Positions 1 to 5,700 of a stretch of DNA of 11,004 bases are shown in pieces; within the stretch, counting starts at the first letter, position 1, and every line of letters begins with the position of its first letter. A model generated the notes under the pieces. That model was not told the DNA's origin. It searched no databases and saw only the letters and a list, made by a program, of their open reading frames with translations. The position numbers and the translations under genes are program-made. This stretch comes from a bacterium (GTDB taxonomy: Bacteria > Muiribacteriota > Ozemobacteria > Ozemobacterales > Ozemobacteraceae). The DNA lies in contig JACPTH010000429.1 in assembly GCA_016192885.1 (NCBI GenBank), positions 1-11,004 on the forward strand, written 5' to 3'.

Positions 1-354
1 AACGGGGTTTTAGCGATCCATGGTTCTATTCCCATCTCGGAACCTCATCCCGTTCGCGAGATTTTCAAGAGATCGGTAGATCGGGTTGAAACATCAAGGA
101 TCGCGCACCTTAGTGAATGGCTTAAGCCCGAGGAAATTTCAGAATTTCCCAATTTAATCGCGCTCTCCTTCGCCGAATTTTTTGGGGAAGAACATCTTAT
201 CCGAAGTTCTCCTTCAATTTTGGAAACCAAGGTTGCAGAGTTTCTTGAAAGGGAAAAATACGCGGATCTATTTTGGAACAAACGCGGGGACTGTAGCAGT
301 TTAGGGGTTCAGGCAATGCAAAAATTTTCAATCGAGAGGATGGTTTGCATCTGA
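1..354 (+). CDS. C-terminal part of an unrecognised protein (5' truncated)
   Basis: Frame 1 stays open from the first base to a TGA at 352-354, giving at least 117 residues with no start needed inside the window. The translation (NGVLAIHGSIPISEPHPV near the left edge, ending ERMVCI) has the Glu/Phe/Leu-rich, soluble composition and codon use of the other genes here, whereas the antisense reading is Ser/Arg-rich and looks like a shadow. No signal peptide, membrane segment or catalytic motif can be seen in the visible part, and I do not recognise the family. The gene is followed by a 292-base spacer, so it is probably the last gene of its transcript. Confidence that it is coding is moderate, because only the tail is present. 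Confidence 0.6.
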   Translation, partial: NGVLAIHGSIPISEPHPVREIFKRSVDRVETSRIAHLSEWLKPEEISEFPNLIALSFAEFFGEEHLIRSSPSILETKVAEFLEREKYADLFWNKRGDCSSLGVQAMQKFSIERMVCI

Positions 355-407
355 TATTTGTTTCAAGACGGGGCGAAGAAAATCGTATCTCCCCATAAAA
401 GGGGGGG

Positions 408-470
408 CGAGGCAAACCTCGGCGAAAAGCGAGATTCCTCACATTCGTTCGGAATGACAAACAATGTTTG
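408..470. repeat. Cluster of three small palindromes, REP-like
   Basis: Three perfect inverted repeats follow one another in the spacer: CGAGG-caaa-CCTCG (408-421), CATTC-gttcg-GAATG (442-456) and CAAACA-a-TGTTTG (458-470). The stretch GATTCCTCACATTCGTTCGG (433-452), which runs on into AATGACAAA, resembles the dispersed intergenic palindromes many bacterial genomes carry in numerous copies. A related-looking element ending ATGACGAAAA lies at 2900-2935. Only one copy of this exact form is inside the window, so the repeat status is inferred from its shape. Confidence 0.4.
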
Positions 471-529
471 GTTGTTAGAGCCATTTGAAGATATGTTACG
501 CGCCTTAAAGACAAAGAGTCAAAAACGGG

Positions 530-540
530 AATGATTCATT
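530..540. promoter_or_regulatory. 11-base palindrome, possible operator
   Basis: AATGATTCATT is a perfect odd-length palindrome located about 35 bases upstream of the candidate -35 box of the gene at 647. It could be a binding site for a dimeric regulator. It is short and AT-rich, so chance is a real alternative. Confidence 0.2.
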
Positions 541-556
541 TGTAAGTTTTTTCACC
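541..556. promoter_or_regulatory. Weak CRP/FNR-like site
   Basis: TGTAA-N6-TCACC matches 8 of the 10 core positions of the CRP consensus TGTGA-N6-TCACA. Its centre (548.5) lies about 62 bases upstream of the start point expected from the candidate promoter at 576-604, the usual place for a class I CRP site. The site is weak and no CRP gene is visible, so this is a suggestion only. Confidence 0.2.
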
Positions 557-575
557 GGAAAATAGTACATTTCTG

Positions 576-604
576 TTGAAATCCGCCGATAATTTGTCTA
601 TCTT
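576..604 (+). promoter_or_regulatory. Candidate sigma70-type promoter for the MBL/cNMP gene
   Basis: TTGAAA (576-581, 5/6 to TTGACA) and TATCTT (599-604, 4/6 to TATAAT) are separated by 17 bases. This predicts a transcript start near 611 and a leader of about 36 bases. A second GATAAT (619-624) lies downstream with a poorer TTGTCT partner at 19-base spacing, so the exact promoter is uncertain. Confidence 0.35.
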
Positions 605-627
605 GTCAAAAAATTGTTGATAATTTG
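588..627 (+). repeat. Direct repeat GATAATTTG, copies 31 bases apart
   Basis: GATAATTTG occurs at 588-596 and again at 619-627. The 31-base start-to-start distance is close to three turns of B-DNA, which would put both copies on the same helix face. They overlap the candidate promoter of the gene at 647, so they could be operator half-sites or alternative -10 elements. AT-richness makes a chance repeat possible. Confidence 0.4.
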
Positions 628-640
628 AAAATCTTTTCGT

Positions 641-644
641 GAGG
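641..644 (+). promoter_or_regulatory. Ribosome binding site GAGG for the MBL/cNMP gene
   Basis: GTGAGG (639-644) precedes two adjacent ATG codons. GAGG is only 2 bases from the ATG at 647 but 5 bases from the ATG at 650, so initiation may favour the second ATG and lose one residue. Confidence 0.5.
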
Positions 645-646
645 TT

Positions 647-2872
647 ATGATGCCCATTGAGGTCGTTCAACTACCTAGGGGGGGTACCCTTGTCAAAACT
701 CCGGAGGGATCTCTTCAAGTTGGCGCCGCCCCGGAAACCATTAAAGACACTCTTAAACTTATAGGGGAAGTTCCCGCGACTTTTGTTCTTCCCAATCATT
801 TGTTTAGCACTGAGCGCGGGGTTTCCTTAGCAGATATTGAGTTTCCCGCCTATTACAATTTCTTCCTTAAGGGTAGGCGTTTACGAGTTATTGGCCAACC
901 GCGCCAATTAGACATTATTTTGAAGGTTTTGCGAGAGGCGGTTCTTGGCCCGGAGCAAATTAATCTTCAAAAAGAGTTTCCTCTCGATGCCAATCGGGAC
1001 TTAATTCCGGACCTTCGGGCTGAGATGGAGTTTTTGCGCGCTACGAAACCGCAGAGTACCCACAAGATGGAGCTTTCCGATATCGTCATCGGGGAACCCT
1101 GGAAAACCAATAACCGTGTTCCTTTCGGCTCGATGTTTTTGGAACGTACAAATAAAGGAAGCCTCCGGATTCTTCAAGAAGAATCGGTTTTGGCTGAAGT
1201 GCCGCTCGATGTTTATTTTACCGATCGACAAGAATTTACCGAACGGAAAAAACCCTTCGAGCCGCCTCTTTTTGGGATAACCGTCATCGGGTCGGGTCAT
1301 GGTTTCGACCCGAAGGAAATGACGAGCGGATTTATTGTCTGGGTAAATCGTCGCGGAATTCTAATCGACCCGCCGGTTGACAGCACTCTTTGGTTAAAAG
1401 CCATGGACATCAATACCCGTTTGATCGATGATTGTATTCTTACGCATTGCCATGCCGACCACGACGCAGGAGTGCTTCAAAAGCTGCTGGAAGAGAAAAA
1501 AATCAATCTTTATACGACCGAAATGATCATGGAAAGTTTTGTTAGAAAATATCTCGGTTTAACCGGGCTATCATATAAAACGTTCATGGAGCTTTTCCAC
1601 TTTCACCCGATAACCCTTCATGTTTCAAACCGAATACACGGCGCGGAATTCAGGTTTTTTTACACTCTCCACTCGATTCCCACTATCGGTTTTGAGGTAT
1701 ATTTTCAAGGAAAGAGTTTTGCCTATTCTTCCGACTCACTTTTCGATCCCCCCACGATAAAAAACTTGCACAAGTTAGGCATAATTAATCGTTACCGCAT
1801 GATTGAACTCATTAATTTCCCTTGGCACCATACCGTTATCTTTCACGAAGCTGGGATACCTCCCATTCACACACCGATAAAGAATTTGGCCGACTTACCG
1901 AACTCGGTGAAAGAGCGGCTTTATCTAATTCATGTTTCGGAGAAAGCTCTTCCTCCTAATTCGGAGCTAAAAAAAGCCATGGCAGGGCCGGATGAAACCA
2001 TTATCATTCCGGTTACCCCGCCGCCAAGTAACGAAGCTCTTGAATACTTAAACGTGTTGAATCATGTTGATTTATTCAATGATCTACCGATTGAGAAAGC
2101 TAGGGAGTTTCTTACTCTCGTTAAAATCGCTCGATTTAAACCGGGCGAAGTGATAATAAAAAAGAACACTCCCGGGGACCGGTTTTTCATGATCGTGAAC
2201 GGTCGGGCCAATATCCTTCGGGGGGATGGCGCCATCATTAAAAGCTATGCTAACAATGACTACTTCGGCGAAACCGCTATGATCCTTAATGCCCCTAGGA
2301 ACGCGGATGTGATTTCCGAAACCGATCTTACCGCGCTGGTAATGGAAAAATACGATTTCTTGTACTTTATCCGAGGCTCGGAAATCGCTCAGCGAATGAA
2401 AATAATAGCCGAGAATCGAGAATTCGACACCTGGACCCTTTTTAATAACTCCCCCGCATTTAGGAATCTGTCAGCCACGCAGCGGACACAACTCCAGGGT
2501 ATTATGACCCGAATGGAATTCATCCAGGGAGGAATTATAGCCAGCGAATCGTCAGAACGTGATTGTTTTTACCTGCAGGAGTCCGGTCAAATAGTTCTTT
2601 CCAGGAAGGGAAAGGCGTTGGTTTCGACTGAACGAGGAAGTTTTTTCGCGAAAATCTATGCTTCTCCTCAGCGTGGGGTAAACCGTTTCACTATGTTGGC
2701 ACGCTCCCAAACCGTTGTCTACGGCGTTGATATCTTGGATTTTTATCGCTTTCTGGCAAGGAACCCCGGAGTATTCCTCATTTTGAGAAGCACCAGAACC
2801 AAGAATCTGATCGTCTTGGAAAAGAGCGCGGCAATTGTCTCCGGCCCGCTAAAAGACAATAATTTTCCTTAA
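647..2872 (+). CDS. MBL-fold hydrolase with tandem cyclic-nucleotide-binding domains
   Basis: This is a 741-residue cytoplasmic protein with no signal peptide or membrane helix. Residues about 207-440 form a metallo-beta-lactamase fold: the metal motif HCHADHDAG (H267, H269, D271, H272) is followed by H342, D363 in YSSDS, HEA at 400-402, PIHT with H408, and LIHVS with H429. This set is RNase Z-like and also fits the HxHxDHxxG motif of class II cAMP phosphodiesterases. Residues about 476-585 are a cyclic-nucleotide-binding domain whose phosphate cassette keeps the key acid and arginine (FGE, E542; PRNADV, R551), so cNMP binding is expected. Residues about 597-715 look like a second such domain without that cassette. 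The N-terminal 200 residues may be a degenerate MBL half. Likely role: a hydrolase, perhaps of phosphodiesters, gated by cAMP or cGMP; the substrate is unknown. Numbering is from the ATG at 647; the ATG at 650 is better spaced from GAGG. The gene probably has its own promoter and a terminator near 2900. Confidence 0.9.
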   Translation: MMPIEVVQLPRGGTLVKTPEGSLQVGAAPETIKDTLKLIGEVPATFVLPNHLFSTERGVSLADIEFPAYYNFFLKGRRLRVIGQPRQLDIILKVLREAVLGPEQINLQKEFPLDANRDLIPDLRAEMEFLRATKPQSTHKMELSDIVIGEPWKTNNRVPFGSMFLERTNKGSLRILQEESVLAEVPLDVYFTDRQEFTERKKPFEPPLFGITVIGSGHGFDPKEMTSGFIVWVNRRGILIDPPVDSTLWLKAMDINTRLIDDCILTHCHADHDAGVLQKLLEEKKINLYTTEMIMESFVRKYLGLTGLSYKTFMELFHFHPITLHVSNRIHGAEFRFFYTLHSIPTIGFEVYFQGKSFAYSSDSLFDPPTIKNLHKLGIINRYRMIELINFPWHHTVIFHEAGIPPIHTPIKNLADLPNSVKERLYLIHVSEKALPPNSELKKAMAGPDETIIIPVTPPPSNEALEYLNVLNHVDLFNDLPIEKAREFLTLVKIARFKPGEVIIKKNTPGDRFFMIVNGRANILRGDGAIIKSYANNDYFGETAMILNAPRNADVISETDLTALVMEKYDFLYFIRGSEIAQRMKIIAENREFDTWTLFNNSPAFRNLSATQRTQLQGIMTRMEFIQGGIIASESSERDCFYLQESGQIVLSRKGKALVSTERGSFFAKIYASPQRGVNRFTMLARSQTVVYGVDILDFYRFLARNPGVFLILRSTRTKNLIVLEKSAAIVSGPLKDNNFP

Positions 2873-2899
2873 TAAAGTCGCGTATTTTCTCAATAAAAG

Positions 2900-2918
2900 G
2901 GGCAGGGATGCCCGTTTT
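2900..2918 (+). terminator. Terminator-like hairpin after the MBL/cNMP gene
   Basis: GGGCA-ggga-TGCCC (2900-2913) is a perfect 5-bp GC-rich stem followed by GTTTT. It lies 27 bases after the stop at 2872. The stem and T-run are short. The same bases also belong to a REP-like sequence continuing to about 2935 (GCAGG at 2902-2906 pairs with CCTGC at 2921-2925), so it may be a dispersed palindrome instead. An AT-rich 7-bp hairpin, ACGAAAA/TTTTCGT, follows at 2929-2946. Confidence 0.35.
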
Positions 2919-2982
2919 CGCCTGCATGACGAAAAAAAGTTTTCGTTTCAATAAAATGGTATTACAATGAAGCGGTTTTATC

Positions 2983-3963
2983 ATGGAAACTTCCTCATCA
3001 ATTGTAACCCGTAACTTGTGTCGCACATTTGAGGTCAGGCGTAAATCTGAAGGATTCCTGGCAAGTTTGAAAGGAATTTTTTGGCCTCGAAGCAACTTTG
3101 TCCGGGCGGTTTCCGGCCTTGACATGGAGATACAAACCGGCGAATTGGTTGGGTTCCTTGGCCCCAACGGAGCGGGAAAGACCACTACCCTCAAAATGCT
3201 TTCGGGTCTAATTTTTCCAACATCGGGAAGCATTTCCGTGCTCGGCTTTCAACCTTTTCAAAGAGACTACGAATACCTTGGGCGAATTTCTCTGGTAATG
3301 GGGCAAAAGCAAAACCTCTGGTGGGATCTACCCCCTATTGAAACACTCGCCATCCATCGCGAAATTTACAATATTTCGCAAGCCGAATTTCGGGCAAGAC
3401 TGGATGAGCTAGTTGAAATGCTTGAGATTGTAGATTGCCTTGATATTCAAGCGCGAAAACTTTCATTAGGCCAGCGGATGCGGTGCGAACTCGCGGTCGC
3501 CCTTCTCCATCGCCCGCAAATCTTGTTTCTTGACGAACCCACCATAGGGCTTGACATTCTTATGCAAAAAAGGGTTCGCGCATTTTTACTCAACTATCAC
3601 GAAAGGTTTCGCCCCACAATTCTCCTGACTTCGCATTACATGGAAGATGTAATTGCATTGGTACAACGAGTTATAGTTATTAACCGCGGTTTAAAAATCT
3701 ACGATGGAACTTTGAATGAGCTATCAAAAGCCGCCCGCTTGGAAAAGATACTAACGGTTACTTTTCAGTCCATTCCTGAGGGATTTTCCCCCCTTGCTTT
3801 CGGAAAGCTAATTTTCCAGGAAGGCCCAAGATTTCAAGTTAAAATTCCTCGCGAGAAAGCGGCTGAAACCGCTTCTAATCTATATTCTACAGGAAAGGTT
3901 TTAGATCTTACCCTTGAAGAAGCCCCAATTGAAGAAGTTTTAGGAGAACTCTTCGCCTCATGA
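2983..3963 (+). CDS. ABC-2 type transporter ATP-binding protein (COG4586-like)
   Basis: This 326-residue protein is the nucleotide-binding subunit that would power the two permeases encoded next to it at the inner membrane. Every ABC motif is present: Walker A GPNGAGKTT (60-68), Q-loop Q108 in VMGQK, signature LSLGQ (160-164), Walker B LFLDEP (181-186) with catalytic E185, D-loop GLD (189-191) and switch H218 in TSHYMED. The phrase MGQKQNLWWDLP and the non-canonical LSLGQRM are typical, as I recall, of the COG4586 family of uncharacterised ABC-2 ATPases, and about 330 residues is its normal length. The last 80 residues are the accessory C-terminal domain. The stop overlaps the next start (ATGA, 3960-3963), which indicates translational coupling. 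No convincing Shine-Dalgarno precedes the ATG at 2983. The start fits because the family's first conserved strand begins near residue 7. TACAAT at 2963-2968 could be a -10 box giving a very short leader, but no good -35 partner is seen. The substrate is unknown. Confidence 0.93.
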   Translation: METSSSIVTRNLCRTFEVRRKSEGFLASLKGIFWPRSNFVRAVSGLDMEIQTGELVGFLGPNGAGKTTTLKMLSGLIFPTSGSISVLGFQPFQRDYEYLGRISLVMGQKQNLWWDLPPIETLAIHREIYNISQAEFRARLDELVEMLEIVDCLDIQARKLSLGQRMRCELAVALLHRPQILFLDEPTIGLDILMQKRVRAFLLNYHERFRPTILLTSHYMEDVIALVQRVIVINRGLKIYDGTLNELSKAARLEKILTVTFQSIPEGFSPLAFGKLIFQEGPRFQVKIPREKAAETASNLYSTGKVLDLTLEEAPIEEVLGELFAS

Positions 3964-4796
3964 AAAACGGGTTGACCTTTTTTCCGAAAGGGGTTCACTT
4001 TTTTAGGGTTTCGATGCAGCTATTAAAGGCTTATTGGCAGGAAACCCTTGCCTATCGAGGAATGGTGATTATTTGGGGAATTCACTCAATTATGGTTCCC
4101 TTTGTTTTAATGTTTGTTTGGTTGGCGGTTGAAAGAGGCTCTAATTCACCATACCAGGATGGGGACTATATTTTGTACTATTTGGCCATGCCTTTGGTTA
4201 TGAATTTTATCGACTGTTGGACGGTATTTACATTTCCCGAAGAACTAAGAGAGGGTTACTTCAATCGACAATTGCTTAAACCTCTTCACCCGATCTGGGG
4301 ACATGTATTCGAGCATATCGCCGCAAAGGCTTTCCAGTTGCTTTGTCTGGTTCCCATCGTTTTTTCCATTTCTTGGTTTATGGGAGACTATCTTCCCGAC
4401 ATTGATTTTTCTTTTCGAAAAATCGCGCTTTTGTTTTTCGCGCTACTATTCGCGGTGGTGCTTCGTTTTGTAATGAATACCACTCTTGCCATGACCGGGT
4501 TTTGGATCGAACACGTAGAGACTTTAAACTTGGTGTTTAACCAGGCAATTTGGGCTTTGCTTGGAGGAATGGTGACGCCGATCGAAACGCTTCCGCCCAT
4601 TTTTCGGATCGTAACCGATGTTTTGCCGTATCGTTACACGCTAAGTTTTCCAATCGAAATTTTGCGGGGCAAAATTTCAAATGGCGAGATTATTATTGGT
4701 TTTGTCGTGATGGTTTGCTGGTTATTTTTGTTTTCCTTGGCGGGTCGCGCACTGTGGCGGGCGGGCCTTAGAATTTATACCGCTTACGGAGGATAG
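3960..4796 (+). CDS. ABC-2 type permease, first subunit (COG4587-like)
   Basis: This 278-residue integral membrane protein belongs to the ABC-2 membrane family of PF06182 type and is one half of the heteromeric channel. About six hydrophobic helices are visible (roughly 35-57, 70-92, 121-142, 154-180, 190-215 and 243-264). The segment EELREGYFNRQLLKPLHPI, between helices 2 and 3, corresponds to the family's conserved G-x-L-x4-L-x-(K/R)-P loop. The C-terminus RIYTAYGG is mirrored by SYTSAGG in the second permease. The start overlaps the ATPase stop as ATGA, with AGGAGA (3942-3947) about 12 bases upstream. An internal ATG at 4014 (Met19), preceded by AGGG at 5 bases, is a reasonable alternative and would remove an unusual aromatic N-terminal tail. 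The cargo is not deducible; lipids, peptides or drugs are possibilities for ABC-2 exporters in general. Confidence 0.88.
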   Translation: MKNGLTFFPKGVHFFRVSMQLLKAYWQETLAYRGMVIIWGIHSIMVPFVLMFVWLAVERGSNSPYQDGDYILYYLAMPLVMNFIDCWTVFTFPEELREGYFNRQLLKPLHPIWGHVFEHIAAKAFQLLCLVPIVFSISWFMGDYLPDIDFSFRKIALLFFALLFAVVLRFVMNTTLAMTGFWIEHVETLNLVFNQAIWALLGGMVTPIETLPPIFRIVTDVLPYRYTLSFPIEILRGKISNGEIIIGFVVMVCWLFLFSLAGRALWRAGLRIYTAYGG

Positions 4797-4804
4797 TATT
4801 ATCC
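4788..4804 (+). promoter_or_regulatory. Shine-Dalgarno and small hairpin between the two permease genes
   Basis: GGAGG (4788-4792) overlaps the end of the first permease gene and lies 16 bases before the next ATG at 4809, which is longer than ideal. GGATA-gtat-TATCC (4791-4804) is a perfect 5-bp stem containing the upstream stop codon and part of the Shine-Dalgarno. Folding would shorten the effective spacing or hide the site until a ribosome on the upstream gene opens it. Confidence 0.35.
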
Positions 4805-4808
4805 GCTA

Positions 4809-5624
4809 ATGAATTTTAGAACCTTCTCCCTTGAATTTCCACGCCACGCGCGAATCCTGATTCAATTCTGGAAAACCTCACTTGTACAAGCCATGGAATA
4901 CAGGGTTAATTTTATGTTGGGAATCGGGGCTAACGCAATCGATTTTACCATCGGGTTGGTTCAATACGGTTTTTTTTTCTCGGTTGCGAATTCAATCGCC
5001 GGATGGCAAAAAGATCAAATGCTGGCTTTTTACGCGATTTTCATGACGATTTTTTCATTGCATTTCATCGTTTTGTTCCCGAACCTTGAAGCGATGAGCC
5101 AACTTGTGAATTCCGGGGCTTTAGACCTGGTTTTGACAAAACCTATCTCGGTTCAATTCTTGCTTTCATTTCGAAAACTCTCCTTTGATGAGATGGGAAG
5201 TTTTTTCACGTCCCAGGTGCTTCTGTTGGGATTATGGGCGACCGGGCGAATAGACGTTTCGGCTCAAAACTTATTTCTTTTCTTTGGGGCATTGTTTTGT
5301 AGTTTTTCATTTGTTTACTCATTCTTTTTGTTTCTAATGGCGATTGCGATTCGGATTGAAAAACTTCAGAACATGGCTGAATTGATGTGGAGTTTTTTCA
5401 CCTTTTGCCGTTACCCCGTGGACGTTTTTCCAAGATGGGTTAGAAGCCTCTTTATTAGTTTAATCCCTATTGCTTTTATCACAACAATCCCGGCCAAAGC
5501 CTTAACAGTCGGCGTGGAGCCTTCAACCGTTATTTGGGGCGGGTTTCTTGCGGTTGTATTTTTATTCGCGGCGCGCTTTTTTTGGAAAACCGCAATCGCA
5601 TCTTATACTTCAGCCGGGGGATAA
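4809..5624 (+). CDS. ABC-2 type permease, second subunit (COG3694-like)
   Basis: This 271-residue polytopic membrane protein is the partner of the preceding permease. Hydrophobic helices fall at roughly 33-60, 70-92, 131-147, 153-180, 211-232 and 240-260. Recognisable family signatures are NSGALDLVLTKPIS (101-114, the G-x-LD-x2-L-x-(K/R)-P loop) and RYPVDVFPRWVR (201-212), followed by LIPIAFITTIPAKAL (218-232). Together these are the hallmark, as I recall it, of COG3694 permeases that occur beside COG4586 ATPases and COG4587 permeases. The gene follows the first permease after 12 bases and shares its C-terminal Y-T-x2-GG ending. A run of nine T (4970-4978) inside the first helix is a possible slippage site. 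The operon ends here, 76 bases before a convergent gene. Confidence 0.88.
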   Translation: MNFRTFSLEFPRHARILIQFWKTSLVQAMEYRVNFMLGIGANAIDFTIGLVQYGFFFSVANSIAGWQKDQMLAFYAIFMTIFSLHFIVLFPNLEAMSQLVNSGALDLVLTKPISVQFLLSFRKLSFDEMGSFFTSQVLLLGLWATGRIDVSAQNLFLFFGALFCSFSFVYSFFLFLMAIAIRIEKLQNMAELMWSFFTFCRYPVDVFPRWVRSLFISLIPIAFITTIPAKALTVGVEPSTVIWGGFLAVVFLFAARFFWKTAIASYTSAGG

Positions 5625-5642
5625 AACAAAACAGTAACCGTT

Positions 5643-5663
5643 CAGCCATCAGCTTTCAGCAAA
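5643..5663. repeat. Three tandem heptamers CAGCNNN in the convergent spacer
   Basis: CAGCCAT, CAGCTTT and CAGCAAA lie head to tail between the ends of two converging genes (5625-5700). Heptads of this ATCAGC/TTCAGC kind recur in intergenic DNA of many unrelated bacteria, from memory. No strong hairpin with a T-run is present for either strand. The best is GCTTT-cagcaa-AAAGC at 5652-5667, so termination for both operons is not clearly explained. Confidence 0.35.
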
Positions 5664-5700
5664 AAGCACTGAGTAATGCGGTTTAAGAATCTAGGTTCAC

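Noticed and set aside
361..400. Possible terminator formed by GGGG (370-373) and CCCC (391-394)
   Set aside because: Only four pairs with a long loop and no T-run follow, so it is not a credible intrinsic terminator.
197..514. Minus-strand open frame spanning the first gene's end and the spacer
   Set aside because: It covers palindromic intergenic DNA and the antisense of the truncated plus-strand gene; composition is not protein-like.
2778..3233. Minus-strand open frame of 151 codons across the gap before the ABC operon
   Set aside because: It overlaps the Walker A region of the ATPase gene on the other strand and shows no protein-family feature; it is an antisense shadow.
5632..5683. CAGT/ACTG and AACCG/CGGTT pairs in the convergent spacer as a bidirectional terminator
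   Set aside because: The pairs cross rather than nest and have no adjacent T-run, so they do not make a terminator hairpin.
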